Shown piece after piece: positions 51,146 to 61,129 of a stretch of 64,000 nt of DNA. Location of the stretch: contig ML058493.1 in assembly GCA_003013855.2 (NCBI GenBank), forward strand, positions 3,286,001-3,350,000. Direction: 5' to 3'. The position numbers were made by a program, and so were the translations under genes. The notes under the pieces are model-generated. The model was not told where the DNA came from. It saw only the letters and a list, made by a program, of their open reading frames with translations, and searched no databases. The DNA comes from Liriodendron chinense (lineage: Eukaryota > Streptophyta > Magnoliopsida > Magnoliales > Magnoliaceae). Numbering within the stretch: position 1 is the stretch's first letter; each line of letters starts with the position of its first letter.

Positions 51146-52572
51146 CTTCAATATGATCTCGTAGAGAGATGCAGTCCTGGGTTCTATGCCCGTGATCTTT
51201 GTGAAAGTAACAGAACTTGCTCTTGTCTCTCTTCTCGGGATCGGATTTGATCTTTGCAAGCCACTTTATATATGGCTTGTGTTTAATTTCCATTAGAACC
51301 TTTTCATGAGACCGATTGAGAGGAGTGTAGTTATGATATTTACCAGAATAAGGCTTCTTGGGAGAACGGTTGCGTTAATCACGACGATATTTTTTATCTG
51401 TAAAAGAGGTTCCTTCTGGCTTGCGTTTCTTACCCTGTACTCCATGGCGTGTCAATGCGACTTCTTCTGCATTGATATATTTCTGAGCTTTGGTTTGGAA
51501 TTCTGCCATAGTTTTCGGAGGGTTCTTATCTAAGGCAAACCTGAATTTCTCGCTCGTTATTCTGGCTATGAGGGCTGTAAGACCTTTTTCTTCAGTATAA
51601 CCCTCAGTTTGAACGGCTTCGGCAGTGAACCTTACTGTGAACTCCTTTATTGTCTCCCCATGCTGCTGTTTCAGATCCATTAGATGGGAGGCTGGCTTCT
51701 TAATGCGAATGCTTCCCATGAATTGAGAAAGGAAATAACTCCGATAACTGTGAAAAGGAGCTGATGGAACGAGGTTTTAGTCCCCGGAACCACGTACGAG
51801 CTGCTTCCTTCAATGTTAGGGAAAAAGCCCTACACATGATTTCTGAGCCATGTCCCTCCAACTCCATAAGAGACCTATATGTTTCCAGGTGTTCAAGGGG
51901 GTCGCTAATACCTGTGTACAGGGTGATGACAGGCATTCGATATTTTCTAGGTAACGGTGCCTCCATAACCTCGCTGATGAAGGGGGACTCGGATTGATGT
52001 ATCACCGCCATGACGGCAGATGGTCGATTTGCCTGGTATCGCTGCTCTATAACGTCAAAATGATCATGGATTCTTTTGAGATCTCCTTCCCATGGTAAGG
52101 TATAGCCTGATGTTTCGACGGTGGAGTCCTGAGGTTAAGGTTGGCGAGACGCACTAGAATGTACGGAATGTGGAGGCAGCACAGGGGGGTGGTTGACGAG
52201 TGGTGTTCGGTTTGACGGAGGATGATTTGGTTGAACCCGTGGTTCGTCCACAGAATGTCTGGAAGCCACCGGAATGGGTTGCGGTGGTAACCCCTCGGAG
52301 GGTTGTCTCTGTGGTTCGGGGAAATGCTGATCAAGCCGATTTGACAGGGCCTGAACTCCGGCATTTAGAGTTAGAAGAGCAGTTCCGAGAAAACGTAGAA
52401 CGTCGTCTTGATTTCCAGAGACCTCCAATAATGGATTCGCTGACGGCATATTTGGGGGTCCTTGAGGGATATTCGTCGAAGTGGGGAGAGGGACAGGTAC
52501 GGATTCTGTCTCATCTGGCGGAGGTGGTACCTGCCTTGAAGTCGAAGGATGAACAGCCTTTTTAGGAGGCAT
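51146..52572 (-). pseudogene. gag N-terminal part of Tat copy B
   Basis: It starts at ATG 52570-52572 (MPPKKAVHPS, as in copy A) with a Pro-rich N-terminus. It shifts frame near 52150-52350, continues through the capsid-like region (PLEHLETYRSLMELEGHG, then LTLKEAARTWFRGL) and a further frame change near 51700-51720, to MGSIRIKKPASHLM and KSPPKT-type sequence. It ends where the LARD-like element is inserted. The continuation, with the knuckle region, lies left of 42329. Confidence 0.85.
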
Positions 52573-52625
52573 ATCAGAAGGATTTTGATCAGTGGTTAGG
52601 ACGATTGACTTTGACGATCAAGTCG

Positions 52626-52644
52626 TTCCCACAGATGGCGTCCA
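52626..52644 (-). other. Primer-binding site of Tat copy B (mutated)
   Basis: The minus strand reads TGGACGCCATCTGTGGGAA. Compared with copy A it has one inserted base and a transition, so primer pairing should be weakened. Confidence 0.7.
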
Positions 52645-52647
52645 AAC

Positions 52648-53549
52648 TGTTAACGTCAGATTTTGTAAAAGGATCCTCTGGTCGTTCACCTTCTCTCCAA
52701 CAGAGACTTCCTCCGCCGGACCTGAAAGAAGACAGAAAGCAACTAAGGGTGGCTAGCGTCTAGCCGTTGGCCCTCCGATGCTTAAGTCAGGCAAAGCAAG
52801 AAGAAGAATAACCAGGCAAAACGAGGCTAGAGATTGAATATTGTGTACCTGTATCTTAATGGAGTCTTCTCCTTATATAGATCTGAAATCATCCAATCTG
52901 TTACATAAGATATCGAGATCCCGCTGATTTTGTGGGATAAGATTCTTATCCTCAGATAGAAGGGAAATCTAATCCAATGACTAGTCCGATAGTTTCGTTC
53001 CTTGATAGCGATCCCTTGAGACTCGGAACCACTGAAGAAGATAAGCCCAATCTCGGCCTATACGGGCTGCTGGTACTGAGGGCTAAGAGATGTCACTACA
53101 GAAAAAAAGCTTGTTCGCATGTTGGAAGATGATCGCGAGTCCAAGTGCTCGCTCATTCAGATACGACACCTTTCAACGACTTGTGAGAAGGTCTGCTCGC
53201 AGGAAAAATACAACTCCTCTCGCCTTCCAGTATTCGACTATCGATCACAACTTCTCGAAGCTTTGGTAATCGAGCATCGTTTTTCCTAATATGCGAGTCG
53301 TGAACAGACGTTCTCGATAGTCGAATAAATGTGCTCGCGGGATCGGAGCATCATCAGAATATACGAGACGTGAACAGACGTTCTCGATAGTCAGATAAAT
53401 ATGCTCGCGGGATCGAAGCATCATTATAATATACGAGACGCGAACAGACGTTCTCGATAGTCGGATAAATGTGCTCGCGGGATCGGAGCATCATTAGAAT
53501 ATAATAAGAAGCCTCCAGCAGATGGTCTCCGCTATTTTTTACTATAACA
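52648..53549 (-). repeat. 5' LTR of Tat copy B (902 bp)
   Basis: Same structure as 33960-34861, including the three 70-bp units (about 53292-53503). The TATA box CTATATAAGG (minus) is near 52873-52882. Confidence 0.95.
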
Positions 53550-53720
53550 ATTGTGTCAAATATTATATATGTACACTAATTAGGGATATTAAAGTAAATT
53601 TAGTAATTAAATTCAAACCCCCATAAATATACTATGCATAGCTACTTTTGGATTACAGGGGATTCCAAATCTAGGATGTCAAACACAAGCAAGGTATTTC
53701 AAATCCAAGGGGTTTCAAAT
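53550..53720. repeat. 469-bp tandem duplication, unit 2, right part
   Basis: It resumes with the TSD ATTGT, then GTCAAATATTATATATGTAC, and follows unit 1 (33498 onward) through ACACTAATTAGGGATATTAAAG and GGGGATTCCAAATCTA. Confidence 0.88.
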
Positions 53721-53843
53721 TTTGTTTTCCAATTCCATCATGCAAATGTAGGTAAATGGGTAATAATTACCATTTACACATGTTTGGCAGAAATGAGTAT
53801 TTCCTTCTTGAAATGCCATTTGAAAAGGATTGACTTAAATTCG

Positions 53844-54130
53844 TAGGCCTCACTGTAAGGACTGTGACATATCTATACCCTCCATCCATTTTACTGGAAC
53901 ATTTTAGGGCATGAGCCAAAAAAATGAGGCAGATCCGAAGCTCAAGTGGCCCACACTATAGGAAATCATGGTCATAAAAAGTTTCTAATGATAGATGTTC
54001 AACCCACTGTTTCGTATGGTGTGGTCCACTTAAGCGTTAGATTTGCCTCAATTTTAAGTTCATGACCTAAAATCAGCCAGTGAAATGGATGGATGGTGTG
54101 GATAAGCCACATATATCATAGTGAGCCCCA
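53844..54130. mobile_element. Foldback MITE related to the Mutator-type family
   Basis: Left arm (CCTCACTGTAAGGAC ... CCATCCATTTTACTGG ... GGCAGATC) and right arm (CCAGTGAAATGGATGGATGG ... CATAGTGAGCCCC) are inverted copies. The short centre includes CCCACTGTTTCGTATGG. No TSD was confirmed. Confidence 0.65.
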
Positions 54131-54188
54131 AATGAAAATTTCATAATCCTCAATTTTAGTGTAAAAAAAAACAAGCCCTTATTATCAT

Positions 54189-54741
54189 TAGAGCATTAGC
54201 ACGAGCCAAGCCAGCTCGGTTAGCTCGCTCAACTCGGCTTGAACCAACTCAATTCGAACAAGCCAAGCCATTTTTCCAAGCTCGAATTGATTTTCAAGCC
54301 AAGCTCGAGCTAACCCATGCTTGATTTGGCTCGGCTCAAAGTTTGGCTCGATTGAAGCTCGATTTGGCTCAGCTCGACTCGGCTCGACTTAGCTAACTCA
54401 CTTGTAAAAAACTAAAATAGTATATTTTTTTAGTCCCACATTGGAAGTGAACAAAGAAATGAGAGATGAAACTCTCTATAAAAGTAAGTGGGGGGTGTCA
54501 ATGGGCTTTGGGCTGCCTTTGGGCCCAATTTTAAACAGTTTAGGCTCGACTTTTCGGTCGGGCCTACCATGATCGAACTCAGCTTGAATTGGGCTCGAAC
54601 TCGCTTGAAAGCTCTGTCGAGTTAGCTCGAACATTTCAATCCAACTTGAAGGTTGAGCCGAGCTGAACAAGAGCTAGGGTGGTAATTGAGTGAGCCTAGC
54701 TTGAACAGGGCTTGGCTCAGCTCGGCTCGCGCTCACCTCTA
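54189..54741. mobile_element. hAT-type non-autonomous element (553 bp) with 8-bp TSD
   Basis: The 8-bp repeat ATTATCAT lies at 54181-54188 and 54742-54749. Ends are TAGAGCATTAGCACGAGCC and the complement of TAGAGGTGAGCGCGAGCC, an imperfect terminal inverted repeat. The body is rich in GCTCGGCTCGA-type phrases in both directions. An 8-bp TSD and TAG(A/G)G(G)TG-like ends fit hAT elements. No coding capacity. Confidence 0.85.
54433..54484 (+). promoter_or_regulatory. snRNA-promoter-like pair inside the hAT-type element
   Basis: GTCCCACATTG (54433-54443) matches the plant snRNA upstream sequence element RTCCCACATCG except for one base. A TATA box (CTATAAAAG, 54476-54484) follows after 32 bases, the spacing of polymerase II snRNA genes. 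No U1, U2, U4, U5 or U6 sequence follows. Confidence 0.4.
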
Positions 54742-54749
54742 ATTATCAT

Positions 54750-56129
54750 CATAGAAAAAAGTGAAGGAATTACATTGATAATTAGTCATTACTCATTTGC
54801 ATGTATTTACACAGAGAATAGAAAAACAAACACCCCTGAATGTAAACCGCGTGCCCAAGTGTAAAAAAAAAACTATTTAGGAACTATTTTAGGCCATTAA
54901 TTGTTTCCATGCCAGCATAGTCAACTTGATAGCTAAGAGAAGCTCTGGTGGTTTTGGCCAAATGTTCCACGCCGTAGCTTCTACCAAATTTTGAGTTTTT
55001 CGCCAAAACATCCATGGGAATGATTAGATACCTTTGAACATATGGTAATTTTATACATTCCATCTGTGAGGGGATGTGTATGTGTTATCCAAACCGTGCA
55101 TATGGTGAGTCCCCTCATGTTCTCCCTACATGTAAAGAATCATTCTGATCCAAAATTCAGGTGGGACACAATAGGGAGAAATGTACAATCATGCTTAAAA
55201 TCTGTGTGCTGGCGTGCTGTTGCTGGCAGATGCGGATTAGGTATTACCTGAGCTTGTGCAGAGCTCGGGATAGGAGACCGGACATGACAAGCTTGTGTCA
55301 GACTTGCTGACATGGCAGGTCTCTTCTGACAATTAACTTGCTTTGCATACAGATATGACACGTACCTGCCCATCAAACCTTGTCCCGAGCTCTGAACAGG
55401 CTTAGGTAGTACCTAATCCAGACCCATTGCTTACCTGTTGCCTATAATATACTCAGTTCAGTTTGTCCTTCATTCTGATGGGTGCGTATGATGAATGGGT
55501 TGGATGGCATATGCACAGCATGGTGGACCCCACATTCCATCTGAAAGTTTCTATAGTGTCGGCCATTGTTCCCTTCGGTGTGGCACACCCGAATTATGGA
55601 TCAGATTGGATCAAGGACCACATTATCTTATGGATGGGTTACATGCCACTCACTCGTCATGGTGGGCCACACAGCTTGAAATACCTTCGGAACATAGGTC
55701 ATCATTCCCTAGAACCCACAGCGTAGGTCCCACGTGAAACACGAATCAGTTGTCCCACATGATTGGACCATTGTTGGTATTGTCACCATCCATTTGCTGG
55801 CCACAGATTGAACGGTTAAGGTCGCTGGAAGGTTGGGAGTTTTAAGCCAAGACCGTTCCTGTAGTCTGCCTGTTAGCAAAGTGAACTCGTAGTCGGCTAG
55901 TTGGGCGATGCGTGTGGATGATCTGAACCGTTCAAGAGGTAAGATTCCACCATGAATAGGCAGGCTATATGTAAAGTATGAGTTGGCACAATCCTAGCCA
56001 TTCAATATTTGAACAATAATATCATAGAATAATCAGTGGTGTACATTCAAGTGTATTTCCCCAATGGTTGAGGACCGTCCATGGCGTATCCATATTTGGG
56101 CCCACCACGTGAAGTGGGACTTTTATTAA
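54750..56129. other. Unassigned stretch with MITE-like debris
   Basis: GTGGACCCCACATTCC and CATGGTGGGCCACAC phrases at about 55460-55760 belong to the MITE-like repeats of the window. No gene was recognised. Confidence 0.4.
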
Positions 56130-56481
56130 TCCACAAGGCCCAGCTTGCAGACTAGGCAATTTCACTTACGTAAGCCGAGGGTTTCCTGCCATTTACCCTT
56201 TAATCTATGACACCACCACGATGGGTCCACTTGATGAATGGTCCAAATGACGTGACACCACATGAATAAAAGCCCAATCACTAGCTAATGTGAAAGAGAC
56301 CAAGAAAAAAATATTACACTTTGGCTCACATAAAAGTTGAGTGAGACATCAGACATCTAAGCTGCGGGTATATCACGGGGTGTTTGGCATCTATGCTTAT
56401 TTGCTTGTTTTTAAAAAACTAAGCTATTAGACCATTAGAAAGTTACAAATAAGCTCTGATTTAATAAGTTGGGGAGGGATT

Positions 56482-56630
56482 AGGGTTCCGGGCCTTGCCT
56501 CGTTGGTAGACTTTGCGGATTTAACAAGAAGTCTCGGTCTCGAAACCCATCATGGTGAAATTCCTGCTGCTGACAGCACCAGTGTGTGCGTTGCATGACT
56601 GACTGGATGGGTTGCATGACTGGCCAAAAA
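56482..56630 (+). mobile_element. SINE-like sequence with tRNA-type promoter boxes
   Basis: An A-box-like TGCCTCGTTGGTAGA (56496-56510) and a B-box-like GGTCTCGAAACCC (56536-56548, short by a few bases against GGGTTCGAAACCC) are spaced as in tRNA-derived SINEs. It ends near an A-rich stretch (TTTTAAAAAAATG, about 56630). Confidence 0.4.
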
Positions 56631-56719
56631 TTTTAAAAAAATGTACTAATTTTTTGACAAGTTTACCTTAAACTTTTCAAGTATTTCCCATCTTACCTTC
56701 TTCTCTTTACAAATTCTTT

Positions 56720-58095
56720 AAGAAAGGCCCACACAGTGAACGACCCATAACGAAGGTGGGTCCCACATGATGAATAGCCCATATCAAAGGTGGGCCTACA
56801 TAATGCATAGTCACAGCAAAGGTGAGCCCCACATGATGGATGGCCTACTTCAAAGTGTGGCCCTGGATGATGAATGATCCACATCAAGTAAGCCCTACCT
56901 GATGATGGTCCACATCAAAGGTGGGACCCACATGATGGATGGTGGACATTGAATGTGGGACCGCATGTGAAAGATTGACATTAAAGGTGGGCCCACATGA
57001 TGAATGATCCATATTGAAGGTTGAGCCCCACATGATGGGCAGTCCATAGCGAAGGTGGGACCTACATGATGGATGGTGGACATCAAAGTTGGGTCCCACA
57101 TGATGGACTATCCACATCAAGTGGGCCCCACATGATAGATGGTCCACCACAAATATGAGACCCACATGATGGATTTTCCACATCAAATGTAGGACCCACG
57201 TGATGGATGGTGGACATTGAATGTGAGACCACATGATGGAAGGTTGACATTAAAGGTGGGCCTACATGATGAATGACCCGTATTAAAGGTTGGCCCCACA
57301 TGATAGAAGGTCCATAGCCAAGGTGGGACCTACATGATGGATGGTGGACATCAAAGGTGGGTCCCACATAATGGACTATCCAAATCAAGTGGGCCCCACA
57401 TGATAGTGGTCCACAACAAAGGTGGGACCCACATGATGGATGGTGGACATCAAAGATGGGCCCCTCATGATGAATGACTCATATTAAAGTGGGGCCCCAC
57501 ATCAAGGTGGGCCCACGTAATGAAAGGATCACATCAAAGGTGGGTCCCTCATAATAGATGACCTGCAGTAAAGTGTAGCCCAATATGACAGAACATGCGC
57601 ATCAAGTGTGTCCCATTTGATGGACAGTCCACGTCAAAGGTGGAACCCACATGGTGGATGATGGTCATTGAAGGTGGGCCCACATGATGAACGACACATC
57701 ATGAAGGTGGGGCCCCACACAATGAATGGTCCACATCAAGGTGGGCCCACACGATGGATGACCCACCTAAAAGTGTGGCCCCTCATAATGGACAATGCAC
57801 ATCAAGTGGGCCCCACCTAATGGACGGTCCACATCCAAGGTCTCTCATGCTAGATGACCCATATCTAAAGTGGGCCGTGTGATGGATGATCCACATAGAA
57901 GGTGCACCCCACATGATGAATGGTGGATATTAAAAGTGGGCCCCACATGATGGACAATCCACTTCAAAGGTAGGGCCCACACTATGGACACATCAAATGT
58001 GGAGTCCACGTGATGGGTGATGGGTAGTGGATGTTGAGCGGCCCCACATAAAGAGCAATTATGAATGATGTTGGGCCCCACATGATGGATGGTCC
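56720..58095. repeat. 33-34 bp minisatellite with GTGGGCCCCAC core, about 40 units
   Basis: The core CACATGATGGA recurs about every 33-34 bases (for example 56931, 56964, 56996, 57031, 57065, 57099). Each unit also has ATGGTCCACATCAAAGGTGG. Units vary by point changes and small deletions. Frames rich in HHVGPTFD-type peptides are artefacts. Confidence 0.9.
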
Positions 58096-60120
58096 ACCAA
58101 AACAACCATTGGGTTGCTCTTATATTAAAGTTGTAATCTTTAAAAATGATGTCAACTACCTTTAAAAAAAGCTCTTATTTGAAAGATTTACCAAACGTGC
58201 TTATTTTAAATGAGAGTTGTTTTTTAAAGAGTTTAGTAAACGAGCTTATTTAAAATAGAGCTAGAATAAAAAAAAAGGACTTATTGAAGTGGCTCTTATT
58301 CAAAAAGCTCTTGTTGAATTAGTGTGGAGATGCCAAACGAGCCACATCCACTGTGAATACCTGTGGGCCCCACCATGACCACGTCCTGCTGCAAAAGTCA
58401 GGCTTGTGCCTCTCAAGTGGGGCCACATTCACCTAATCGAACTTATTTTAAGATCCAAATCTGCATTATACGGATCCGGAGGTACTTGGATCTCAGATCT
58501 GAGCGGCTCCATTGAGAGCCCTATCCATAAGGCTAGCCTGTGGACTACGCAATTTCACTTACGCAGTCCAAGGGTTTCCTACCATTTACCGTTTAATCTA
58601 TGACACCACCACGATGGGTCCGCTTCATGAATGGTCCAAATGATGTGACACCACATGGGTAAAAGCCCAATCACCATCTAACGTGAAAGAGACAAAGAAA
58701 AAAAAATATTACACTTTCGCTCACTTAAAAGTGGAGTGAGACATCGGACATCTAAGTCGCAGGTACATTACATGTGCCCGTGAATACCGTGGGCCCCACC
58801 ACGACCACGTCCTGCTGCAAAAGTCAGGTGTGTGCCTCTCAAGTGGGCCACATTCACCTAATCGAACTTATTTTAAGATCCAAATCTGCATTATACAGAT
58901 TCAGAGCTACTGGATCTCAGATCTGAGTGGCTCAATTGAGAGCCCTATCCACAAGGCCAGCCTGTGGATTACGCAATTTCACTTACGCAATCCAAGGGTT
59001 TCCTGCCATTTACCCTCTAATCTATGACACAACCACAATGGGTCTGCTTCATGAATGGTCCAAATGACATGACACCACACGGGTGAAAGCCCAATCACCA
59101 TCTAACGTGAAAGAGACCAAGAAAAAAAATATTACACTTTCACTCATGTAAAAGTGGAGTGAGACATTGGACATCTAAGCTGTAGGTACATTACATGTGC
59201 CCGTGAATACTGTGGGCCCCACCACGCCCACGTCTTGCTACAAAAGTCAGGCTTGTGCCTCTCAAGTGGGCCACATTCACCTAATCGAACTTATTTTAAG
59301 ATCCAAGTCTGCATTATACGGATTCGGAGCTACTCAGATCTCTGATCTGAGTGGCTCCATTGAGAGCCCTATCCACAAGGCCAGCCTGTGGACTACGCAA
59401 TTTCACTTACGCAATCCGAGGGTTTCCTGCCATTTACCATTTATTCTATGACACCACCACGATGGGTCCACTTCATGAATGGTCCAAATGACGTGACACC
59501 ACATGGGTAAAAGCCCAATCACCATCTAACGTGAAAGAGACCAAGAAAAAAAATATTACACTTTTGCTCACGTAAAAGTGGAGGGAGACATCGGACATCT
59601 AAGCCGTAGGTACATTACATGTGCCAGTGAATACCGTGGGCCCCACCACGACCACGTCCTGCTGTAAAATTCAGGCTTATGCCTCTCAAGGGGGCCACAT
59701 TCACCTCATCGAACTTATTTTAAGATCCAAATATGAATTATACGGATTCAGAGGTACTCGGATCTCAGATATGAGCGGCTACATAAGAGCACTATCCAGT
59801 ATGCTAGCCTGTGGACTAGGCAATTTCACTTACGCATTCCGAGGGTTTCCTGCCATTTACCCTTTAATCTATGACGCCAGCACGATGGGTCCGCTTCATG
59901 AATGCTCCAAATGACGTGATAACACATGGGTAAAAGCCTAATCACCATCTAACGTGAAAGAGACCAAGAAAAAAAATCTTACACTTTCGCTCCCATAAGA
60001 GTGGAATGAGACATCAGACATCTAAGCCGAAGGTACATTACATGTGACCGTGGATACCATGGGCCCCACCACGATCACGTCCTGCTGCAAAAGTCAGGCT
60101 TGTGCCTCTCAAGTGGGCCA

Positions 60121-61129
60121 TCTCGATTAAATGGTTTAAGATGAATAAACTTGCCAATGGGCCACATCCAGTGTACACGTGTGGCTCGCTTGATGGAGTG
60201 CTTATATCATCTGCACCAGACGATCCATCTTATGCATGTTTCAGATGTCGGATGCGGATTGGGTCCTGACCCTGTTAGTATCCTGACTCAGTCTTGGCAA
60301 GGGCTCTGTGGAGCCCACCATGATGTATATGTTTTATCCTCACCGTCTATCCATTTTTTCAAATCATTCTAAGTCAAGAGCTCAAAAATAAAAGCAGATC
60401 CAAGACTCGAGTGGGCACACAACAAGAAATAGTGGTGATAATAACAACACCGTTAAAGCCTTTCAGCACCCAAAACTATACAAATGTATCATTATTCACA
60501 TGTACTATAAGATATGACCCGATTAGAGTCGAAAGCTAGACCAACAGAATTATGGTTATCACAATAAACCATGTCAAAGAGTTTCAATTCTCTACAAAGC
60601 AATTGCTATGAACTGCCACAACACAATAGTCGATGCCCTACCCATTCAAACGACATCCGTCGGTTAGGCTATTCAGGTATACACAACTGCAGATCGGACT
60701 TCCTAAGATCACCTGTCCAAACATGACAGGCGTAGGCCCAGATTCATCCCTCTCAGTCAGAAACCCTGATAGTCTCAGCCTGCATCTCCAGTCAAAACAT
60801 GGGATATAGACATCTAACTAATACAAAGATGGTTCAGTCCATAACAAAACAAATACAGGTCTCTACGATCACAAGCTCTAAGACCATAGTCCCTGCTGAC
60901 TAGTCTTCCTGCCTTTTAATCAAGGGTCATCAATCACTCATTGTAATTAAGGGCTCGTGCCAGATCACGGCCTGGAATGTACAAGATCTTAGAATCTCTT
61001 GAATAAAATTCGCCTTGCGATACTCTCCTTGTGTACTCTTATAAATGCTTGTGATTGTCTATGAATGTCTCCATTACTCAGAACCCTAGAGCAACAATAC
61101 ACAAAAAATGTCGTCGTAGCATTTTCAAT
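60121..61129. other. Unassigned stretch with one MITE half
   Basis: 60300-60425 is a single arm of the MITE family (GCCCACCATGATGTATATG ... CCATCCATTTTTTCAAATCATT... CAAGACTCGAGTGGGC). The rest has no recognised gene or repeat. Confidence 0.5.

Larger units (their letters stand above)
33960..53549 (-). mobile_element. Tat-lineage Ty3/gypsy retrotransposon, copy B, complete, with nested insertion
   Basis: LTRs of 902 bp (33960-34861 and 52648-53549) are flanked by the 5-bp TSD ATTGT (33955-33959, 53550-53554). On the minus strand it has 5' LTR, PBS, gag, protease, RT, RNase H, second archaeal-type RNase H, integrase, then an antisense gene on the plus strand, PPT and 3' LTR. A second element (42334-51145) sits in gag. 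Without it the element is about 10.8 kb. By eye the LTRs differ at about 22 of 902 positions. The dual RNase H and antisense gene place it in the Tat clade, resembling Retand/Grande-type members. Confidence 0.96.
56377..58343. mobile_element. TIR element inserted into the 424-bp array
   Basis: Left end GGGGTGTTTGGCATCT, right end the complement of GGCTCGTTTGGCATCT. Near both ends are AATAAGC(T)CT(T)ATTT-type subterminal repeats. It lies within a unit of the array: the unit stops at GGTATATCAC and resumes at CACATCCACTGTGAATAC. No clean TSD was identified. It has no coding capacity and carries the SINE-like head and the 33-bp minisatellite. Confidence 0.6.
56130..60120. repeat. 424-bp tandem array, interrupted
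   Basis: GTCAGG(C/T) landmarks lie at 58397, 58823, 59246, 59670 and 60093, so the period is 423-426. Each unit includes CATTCACCTAATCGAACTT, GATCTCAGATCTGAG, GCAATTTCACTTACGCA, GGGTTTCCTGCCATTTACC and ACCAAGAAAAAAAATATTAC. A partial first unit lies at 56130-56376 and is cut by the TIR element that follows. The 65-84 residue frames recurring per unit have stops and frame changes between units. Confidence 0.95.

Noticed and set aside
54485..54700. An snRNA gene after the USE/TATA pair
   Set aside because: No U1, U2, U4, U5 or U6 sequence, Sm site or stem-loops were recognised downstream.
56693..58105. Frames rich in HHVGPTFD peptides on the minus strand
   Set aside because: Products of the 33-bp minisatellite.
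58406..59914. Similar 65-97 residue frames in successive 424-bp units
   Set aside because: Their lengths and starts change with single-base differences between units. Tandem duplication explains the similarity.
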